From an uncultured Oscillospiraceae bacterium (GTDB taxonomy: Bacteria; Bacillota; Clostridia; Oscillospirales; Oscillospiraceae), in contig CAAFMK010000148.1 of NCBI GenBank assembly GCA_900763995.1, forward strand, positions 1 to 10,302: a stretch of 10,302 bases of DNA, in the 5' to 3' direction. Each line of letters begins with the position of its first letter. The first letter of the stretch is position 1. The notes beneath the pieces were generated by a model. It was not told the DNA's origin. It searched no databases and worked only from the letters and a program-made list of their open reading frames with translations. The translations under genes and the position numbers were made by a program. Shown one piece after another: positions 6,280 to 10,302 of this stretch.

Positions 6280-6350
6280 GCATAGGATGAATATGCTGTG
6301 ATAGAAAGCGGCGGGGCGGCACTCTGCCCCGGGAAAAGGAGGACAACACC

Positions 6351-6686
6351 ATGAAGTTGATTTTTGCGGTGATTCGAGATAAGGATGCCAACTCCGCCAT
6401 TGACGGTCTGGCACAGGTACACATCGGTGTGACCAAGCTGGCCAGTACAGGAGGTTTTTTGCGGGATGGAAATACCACCTTGATGATCGGTGCGGAAAAC
6501 GATCAGGTGGAGCAAGTCCTTGATATTCTGCGGGAGAACTGCGCCAAGCGCACAGAGACTGAGATCATTGCCCCTCACGGAACTGGCGGCGTACCGGCGT
6601 GGAATATTGGCTGCACACCCATGAAGGTGGAAGTGGGCGGCGTGACCGTGTTTATTTTGGAGATGGAGCAGTTTATCAAGCTGTAA
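6351..6686 (+). CDS. darA: Cyclic-di-AMP receptor, PII-like DarA/PstA family
   Basis: Small cytoplasmic PII-like trimer that binds the second messenger c-di-AMP; its downstream target is not established in most species. The 111 residues are the normal length. The family signature is TGGFLRDGNTTLMIG (33-47), with the ligand-contacting loop, followed by ENCAKR (62-67) and the C-terminal VEVGGVTVFILEMEQF (93-108). The start is fixed by a very strong AAAAGGAGG (6334-6342), 8 nt before the ATG. In many Firmicutes this gene sits between tmk and holB. Here it follows trmO and precedes a small membrane protein, so the usual neighbourhood has been lost or rearranged. Confidence 0.94.
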   Translation: MKLIFAVIRDKDANSAIDGLAQVHIGVTKLASTGGFLRDGNTTLMIGAENDQVEQVLDILRENCAKRTETEIIAPHGTGGVPAWNIGCTPMKVEVGGVTVFILEMEQFIKL

Positions 6687-6736
6687 AGGCAGTGTAACAC
6701 AACGGGCTCAGAGTAGGACAAAAGGGGTGAACTGCA

Positions 6737-6991
6737 ATGAAAAGGCCGGATACAAAAAGAGATTTTGCCCAAGCCGTGGTGGTTACCATTGTAGTGCTGC
6801 TAAGTGTATTTCCTATTACGCTCACACTGCTCAGTTACCTATTCAGTGGGGATATAGGTGGCGTAAGCGCCATCTTGGTACTGGTGTTTGCGGGAGTCTA
6901 TACAGCCATAGGAATTGGGGTCGTTGTGGCACTCTGGCAGCGGCGGAAGGAGATCCAGGGAGGAGAGGAGGAGGAAGCCAGAAAGTATTGA
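6737..6991 (+). CDS. Small two-helix membrane protein, function unknown
   Basis: An 84-residue protein not assigned to a named family. It has a basic start (MKRPDTKR), a first membrane helix at about residues 13-36 and a short GDIGG turn. A second helix spans about 43-67, and a charged tail WQRRKEIQGGEEEEARKY follows (67-84). A tail of the form R-x-KEI-x-GGEE-(D/E)-EA-(R/S)KY is, as far as I recall, recurrent in small clostridial membrane proteins; this is memory, not a search result. AAAGGGG (6721-6727) lies 9 nt before the ATG and the stop is followed after 57 nt by the YbjQ-family gene. Gene order and direction suggest the same operon as darA. It is a real gene by ribosome site, composition and placement. 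Confidence 0.78.
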   Translation: MKRPDTKRDFAQAVVVTIVVLLSVFPITLTLLSYLFSGDIGGVSAILVLVFAGVYTAIGIGVVVALWQRRKEIQGGEEEEARKY

Positions 6992-7048
6992 TGTATCCCC
7001 TTTGATCTTATCCCATAATAAGAGAAAGATAATCAGGAGGACGAGTAT

Positions 7049-7360
7049 ATGTTGCTGGTAAATATCGACCATATCCCCGGCAAAGAGTTTGAGGTACTTG
7101 GCATGGCCAAGGGTACCGTGGTGCAGTCCAAGAACTTTGGAAAGGACTTTATGGCTGGCATGAAAACCCTGGTAGGCGGCGAGATCACCTCCTATACAGA
7201 GATGCTCAACGAGGCCCGCCAGATCGCCACCAAGCGCATGGTGGATGAGGCAGAGGGTCTGGGGGCAGATGCGGTGATCAATATCCGATATGGTTCCTCC
7301 GCTGTGATGCAGGGGGCCGCTGAGGTCATCGCCTATGGAACCGCAGTCCGCTTCAAGTAA
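7049..7360 (+). CDS. YbjQ family protein (UPF0145, putative heavy-metal-binding domain)
   Basis: A 103-residue cytoplasmic protein of the YbjQ/UPF0145 family, which forms pentamers in solved structures; its physiological role is unknown and the metal-binding label is tentative. Recognisable blocks are VLGMAKGTVVQSKNFGKD (17-34) and the GMKTLVGGEITSYTEML stretch (split: GMKTLVGGEI, TSYTEML; 37-53). The GADAVINIRYGSSAVMQG region (from about 76) and terminal AYGTAVRF follow. AGGAGG (7035-7040) is 8 nt before the ATG. It ends the plus-strand cluster, 22 nt before a strong inverted repeat shared with the convergent DUF1846 gene. Confidence 0.92.
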   Translation: MLLVNIDHIPGKEFEVLGMAKGTVVQSKNFGKDFMAGMKTLVGGEITSYTEMLNEARQIATKRMVDEAEGLGADAVINIRYGSSAVMQGAAEVIAYGTAVRFK

Positions 7361-7382
7361 TCAATCGAATCAGAGGTGAATA

Positions 7383-7423
7383 AAACCGGAAGGCCGCCAG
7401 TACAACTGGCAACCTTCCGGTTT
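7383..7423. terminator. Bidirectional terminator between convergent gene clusters
   Basis: AAACCGGAAGG (7383-7393) pairs exactly with CCTTCCGGTTT (7413-7423). Inside, GCCAGT pairs with ACTGGC around ACA. The minus-strand tail reads TTTTATT and the plus-strand tail TTTGCATAT, so termination looks stronger for the DUF1846 transcript, which ends 8 nt before it. Confidence 0.87.
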
Positions 7424-7430
7424 GCATATA

Positions 7431-8918
7431 TCATCGGTGGTAAAGCTTGTTGGTCTGGTACTGGGGCTCGCAGGTGAGCTGCAGACCCAGCTTGCGGTAG
7501 GTGCCCTCATCGGCGGGGGAGAGGATGACCGAGCAGTGGGCCTGACATCCCTTCAGGGCGGCCAGCTGCTCCAGTGCGTTGGCCGCTTTTTCATCGGCGT
7601 TGGCAGAGGAGGCTAGGGCGATGAGCACCTCATCACTGTGCAGCCGTGGGTTGCTGGAGCCCAGATGCTTGACCTTCACGGTCTGAATCGGCTCAATAGC
7701 GGACTGGGCGATGAGGTGGACGCCGTGCCCTCCGGCGTGGGACAGGTGCTTGAGGGCATTGAGCAAAGCAGCCGCAGAGCAGCCCATCAGCTCAGAGGTC
7801 TTGCCTGTTACAATGGTCCCATCAGACAGCTCAATGGCCATGGCGGGCTGACCAGTGGACTCCGCCAGCTGGTTGGCCGCCGCTACCACAGGGCGGATCT
7901 CTGTGGTGACCCCGGCCTGCTGCATCAGCAGCTCCAGCTTGTATACAGCGGCATCTTCCCCTTTGCCCTGGCGGCGCTCACACAAAGCATCGTAGTACCG
8001 GCGGACGATCTCCTGCCGGGCGGCTGTCTGACAGATGCTGTCATCGGTGATGCAGTTGCCCGCCATATTGACCCCCATATCGGTGGGGGACTTGTAGGGG
8101 CAGCTGCCGATGATCTTTTCAAACATGGCGGATAGGACGGGGAAAACCTCCACATCACGGTTGTAGTTTACCGTGGTCTGCCCATAGGCCTGTAAATGGA
8201 AGGGGTCAATCATGTTCACATCGTCCAGATCTGCGGTGGCGGCCTCATAGGCAAGATTGACCGGGTGCTTCAAGGGCAGGTTCCAGATGGGGAAGGTCTC
8301 AAATTTGGCGTACCCGGCCACAGTGCCCCGCTTGTGCTCATGGTAGAGCTGGGACAGGCAGGTGGCCATTTTTCCGCTGCCTGGGCCGGGGGCGGTCACC
8401 ACCACCAGAGGTCGTGAGGTATGGATGTACTGATTTTTGCCAAAACCGTCCTCACTGACAATTTTTGCAATGCTGTGTGGATAGCCATCAATGGGGTAGT
8501 GGAGGTAGACCTTCAAGCCCAGCTCCTCCAGCCGGGACTGGAAGGCATCAGCGGCGGGCTGCCCCCGGTACTGGGTGACTACAATGCTGTCCACCAACAG
8601 ACCACGGCCCCGGAACACATCCACCAGCCGCAGTACATCACTGTCGTAGGTGATACCCAGATCACCCCGTACCTTATTTTTCTCAATGTCACCAGCGTTG
8701 ATGGCGATGATGATCTCAGCTTTGTCCTTGAGCTTTTCCAGCATCCGGATCTTGCTGTCCGGCTCAAAGCCGGGAAGGACACGGGATGCGTGGTAGTCAT
8801 CAAATAGTTTTCCGCCAAACTCCAGATACAGCTTGCCGCCAAATTGATTGATTCTCTGACGGATATGCTCTGATTGAGTGATCAAATACTGCTGATTGTC
8901 AAAGCCCATATTGCCCAT
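7431..8918 (-). CDS. DUF1846 domain-containing protein
   Basis: A 495-residue protein of the DUF1846 family, common in Firmicutes; biochemical function is not established. It begins with the typical MGNMGFDNQQYL, then QFGGKLYLEFGGKLFDDYHA with SRVLPGF close by. A central glycine-rich loop APGPGSGKMAT (about 176-186) resembles a P-loop but has Met where Ser/Thr is usual. TVNYNRDVEVFPVL and TDMGVNMAG with CITDD (about 270-310) are also family blocks. The ATG at 8918 was chosen because GGAAAGG lies 5 nt upstream and homologues start here; the reading can be extended to 8948 but adds ten unsupported residues. It lies 90 nt downstream of the kinase-like gene and could share its transcript, though a short hairpin lies between. 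It ends at the bidirectional terminator. Confidence 0.9.
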   Translation of the reverse strand: MGNMGFDNQQYLITQSEHIRQRINQFGGKLYLEFGGKLFDDYHASRVLPGFEPDSKIRMLEKLKDKAEIIIAINAGDIEKNKVRGDLGITYDSDVLRLVDVFRGRGLLVDSIVVTQYRGQPAADAFQSRLEELGLKVYLHYPIDGYPHSIAKIVSEDGFGKNQYIHTSRPLVVVTAPGPGSGKMATCLSQLYHEHKRGTVAGYAKFETFPIWNLPLKHPVNLAYEAATADLDDVNMIDPFHLQAYGQTTVNYNRDVEVFPVLSAMFEKIIGSCPYKSPTDMGVNMAGNCITDDSICQTAARQEIVRRYYDALCERRQGKGEDAAVYKLELLMQQAGVTTEIRPVVAAANQLAESTGQPAMAIELSDGTIVTGKTSELMGCSAAALLNALKHLSHAGGHGVHLIAQSAIEPIQTVKVKHLGSSNPRLHSDEVLIALASSANADEKAANALEQLAALKGCQAHCSVILSPADEGTYRKLGLQLTCEPQYQTNKLYHR

Positions 8919-8946
8919 AACAGCCTTTCCCCCTATCAATGATCTC

Positions 8947-8966
8947 AATAAAAGCGCCCAAGGCGC
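8947..8966 (-). terminator. Short GC-rich hairpin with T-tail between kinase-like and DUF1846 genes
   Basis: On the minus strand GCGCC pairs with GGCGC around TTG and is followed by TTTTATT. The five-base stem is short but all G-C. It could terminate the kinase-like transcript or attenuate the DUF1846 gene. A TATACT/TATAAA-rich stretch at 8970-8982 upstream may be a -10 region but lacks a convincing -35. Confidence 0.5.
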
Positions 8967-9008
8967 AGGTTTATACAGTATATCCTGTTGAAAATGGTGA
9001 AGTGCGCC

Positions 9009-10064
9009 CTAGTCCAGGCCCTCAATGCCAAACAGATGGGATGGGAGTATATCCGAGAGCTCTACCATGATGGGGTCAAGACCGCCATCCTGCTGGGTGC
9101 GGGGTGAGGAAACACAGAGCTTTCCACTCAGAGGGCCCGAGGGCAGGGAGAGCACAACCACAGGGGAGGAATTCCCCCACTCAAAAAGCAAGGTGCCCTT
9201 ATGGAGGCTGACAATATCCCGTGCGATGGTCATGCCAAGACCAGCGCCCTGTCCAGGCAGAGGGATGGTGCAGCCATCTTGCTGGAGCAGTGCGGCCATC
9301 TGTTTTTGATTGGGCAAGGAGCCGTTGTTGGCCAGGGTGATCAGCGCCCGGGAGCCGCAGTGGCGCAGAGACATGATGATTTTTCCCCTGGGAGTGGCCA
9401 GTGCGGAATTGCTGATGAGGGTCAGGATCAGCCGCTGGAGCAGGGTGGAGTCACCGGGGATGAGCAGACCATTTGGCACGCCGTGGTACTCCAGCTCTAC
9501 CTGAGCCTCTTTCAGCAGATACTTGGAGTGGCCGGTGATCCACTGGCACAGCCCCTCCAGATCAATGGTGGTGGGGTGAAAGCGGACGGTATTGCTGGCG
9601 GCCTGCTCCAGATATTCCAGATTGCCCACCAGGCGGAAGGCGCGGTGAAAGCTTCTGGAAAAGATGGAGAGGGGGATGTGCGACACATCGGGGGACTGTC
9701 TGAGCAGCTCCAGATAGGGGCCGGACTGTGCCATCAGGTCGTTGAGAAAGTCCCGCAGATAGTGCAGGGTACCAGACAGCTGCTGATCGGTAAGGGCTGT
9801 TTGAGGAGCGGGGCGAAACATGACGATCTGCTCATCTCCCACCAGTGTAGCGCTGAAGTTGTAGCAGCCTGAATCTAAGGCAAAATGACCCTCTCCCACG
9901 GGAGAGGCCGGAGATAGAAGCAGATAGTCAGGCAGAGGACAGCCGGGGGTGAGGTGAGGCAGATAGTGCTGGGCCATTGCGTTGCATTCGTGCACAATGC
10001 CCTGATAGGCCTGAATAATGCCCTCTGGAAAATTGTCGAACAAGGTCTGGATGGATTTTAGCAT
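9009..10064 (-). CDS. Soluble histidine-kinase-like protein with degenerate motifs (PAS-like plus HATPase_c)
   Basis: A 351-residue cytoplasmic protein with no membrane helix. Residues 1-90 look PAS-like (NFPEGIIQAY, a CNAMAQ turn). About 95-160 is a dimerisation-type helix pair, SRSFHRAFRLVGNLEYLEQ (137-155). Residues 165-310 form a GHKL ATPase domain. The N-box reads LTLISNSALAT (214-224, first Asn replaced by Thr), the G1 box LANNGSLP (244-251, Asp replaced by Asn, third Gly absent), and the G2 box GQGAGLGMTIAR (271-282) is intact. No H-[DE]-x-[KR]-[TN]-P phospho-acceptor is visible; His140 is the only nearby candidate. It may be a degenerate or non-canonical sensor. A tail of about 40 residues follows. 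No response regulator is adjacent. AAGGAG (10076-10071) sits 6 nt before the ATG. The call is firm for the ATPase fold and weak for kinase activity. Confidence 0.75.
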   Translation of the reverse strand: MLKSIQTLFDNFPEGIIQAYQGIVHECNAMAQHYLPHLTPGCPLPDYLLLSPASPVGEGHFALDSGCYNFSATLVGDEQIVMFRPAPQTALTDQQLSGTLHYLRDFLNDLMAQSGPYLELLRQSPDVSHIPLSIFSRSFHRAFRLVGNLEYLEQAASNTVRFHPTTIDLEGLCQWITGHSKYLLKEAQVELEYHGVPNGLLIPGDSTLLQRLILTLISNSALATPRGKIIMSLRHCGSRALITLANNGSLPNQKQMAALLQQDGCTIPLPGQGAGLGMTIARDIVSLHKGTLLFEWGNSSPVVVLSLPSGPLSGKLCVSSPRTQQDGGLDPIMVELSDILPSHLFGIEGLD

Positions 10065-10154
10065 GATCGTCTCCTTGGGCCGGCCACAGTCGGCTCATAT
10101 GCTTTTGTTATGTTGTTATCATGTGCGCAAATACACAAAAAAACACTTGGTTCC

Positions 10155-10183
10155 AGTATATCAAAAAATTTTAGTGGCTACAA
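10155..10183 (-). promoter_or_regulatory. Possible promoter for the kinase-like gene
   Basis: On the minus strand a -10 candidate TATACT (10160-10155) lies 17 nt after TTGTAG (10183-10178), a weak -35. It is about 90 nt before the ATG in an AT-rich region. The remainder of 10184-10302 contains poly-A/T runs and no gene that I can support. Confidence 0.35.
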
Positions 10184-10302
10184 TAGTCAAAAGATAGAAA
10201 AACACTACTAGACCCACATAAGAGTAATATGGGGAGAAAACACCCTCTCAAAACAATTTTTTTGTTAATTTCGCCAAATGATCTCAGTAAAAAAATAATA
10301 GG

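Noticed and set aside
6313..6330. GGGGC/GCCCC hairpin before darA as a trmO terminator or riboswitch
   Set aside because: Only five pairs, no T-run, followed directly by a strong ribosome site; no known riboswitch motif.
9201..9872. Plus-strand open frame of 223 codons inside the kinase-like gene region
   Set aside because: Antisense shadow rich in Gly/Gln; the minus strand encodes a clear GHKL ATPase domain with a good ribosome site.
10184..10302. Possible gene or terminator at the right edge (poly-T near 10257-10264)
   Set aside because: No open frame with a ribosome site and no stem of useful length adjacent to the T-run.

Overview
This window looks chromosomal and comes from a low-to-mid-GC anaerobic Firmicute. 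I infer a gut Clostridia of the Oscillospiraceae type (Flavonifractor or Pseudoflavonifractor relatives). The grounds are strong AGGAGG-type ribosome binding sites, SigA promoters close to TTGACA-17-TATAAT, a lipoprotein solute-binding protein, a DarA cyclic-di-AMP receptor, a DUF1846 protein and GC-rich coding with AT-rich intergenic regions. No rRNA, tRNA, CRISPR array, phage or insertion sequence was recognised.

Layout. (a) 112-1333 (+): a split ThrE-type threonine/serine exporter (DUF1212 plus DUF3815 subunits), closed by a hairpin terminator. (b) 1334-1725: a non-coding region with a repeated ATATACAT-type octamer and a textbook SigA promoter. (c) 1726-5251 (+): lipoprotein binding protein, permease and ATPase of a polar amino-acid ABC importer, followed by an octopine/nopaline-dehydrogenase-family enzyme and two tandem terminators. 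A hairpin and a possible second promoter separate the binding protein from the permease. (d) 5349-5525 (-): a small zinc-ribbon gene that can be read only across two compensating 2-nt frame changes. (e) 5599-7360 (+): trmO, darA, a two-helix membrane protein and a YbjQ-family protein, starting from a clear promoter at 5527-5555. (f) 7431-10064 (-): a DUF1846 protein and, upstream of it, a soluble histidine-kinase-like ATPase with degraded signature motifs. They are convergent with (e) across a shared terminator.

How the genes may work together. The left half concerns amino-acid traffic: an exporter, then an importer co-transcribed with an enzyme of a family that reductively joins amino acids to 2-oxo acids, or splits the product. 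This suggests uptake and interconversion of an opine-like or N-alkyl amino acid, but the substrate cannot be read from sequence. The middle cluster is housekeeping and signalling (tRNA modification, c-di-AMP sensing). The right-hand pair is of unknown function.

The observations most worth checking are the ABC importer/opine dehydrogenase operon, the zinc-ribbon gene with two opposite TG-dinucleotide indels at its CxxCG motifs, and the kinase-like protein lacking the usual phospho-acceptor and G1-box residues. All calls come from reading the sequence; no database search was run.
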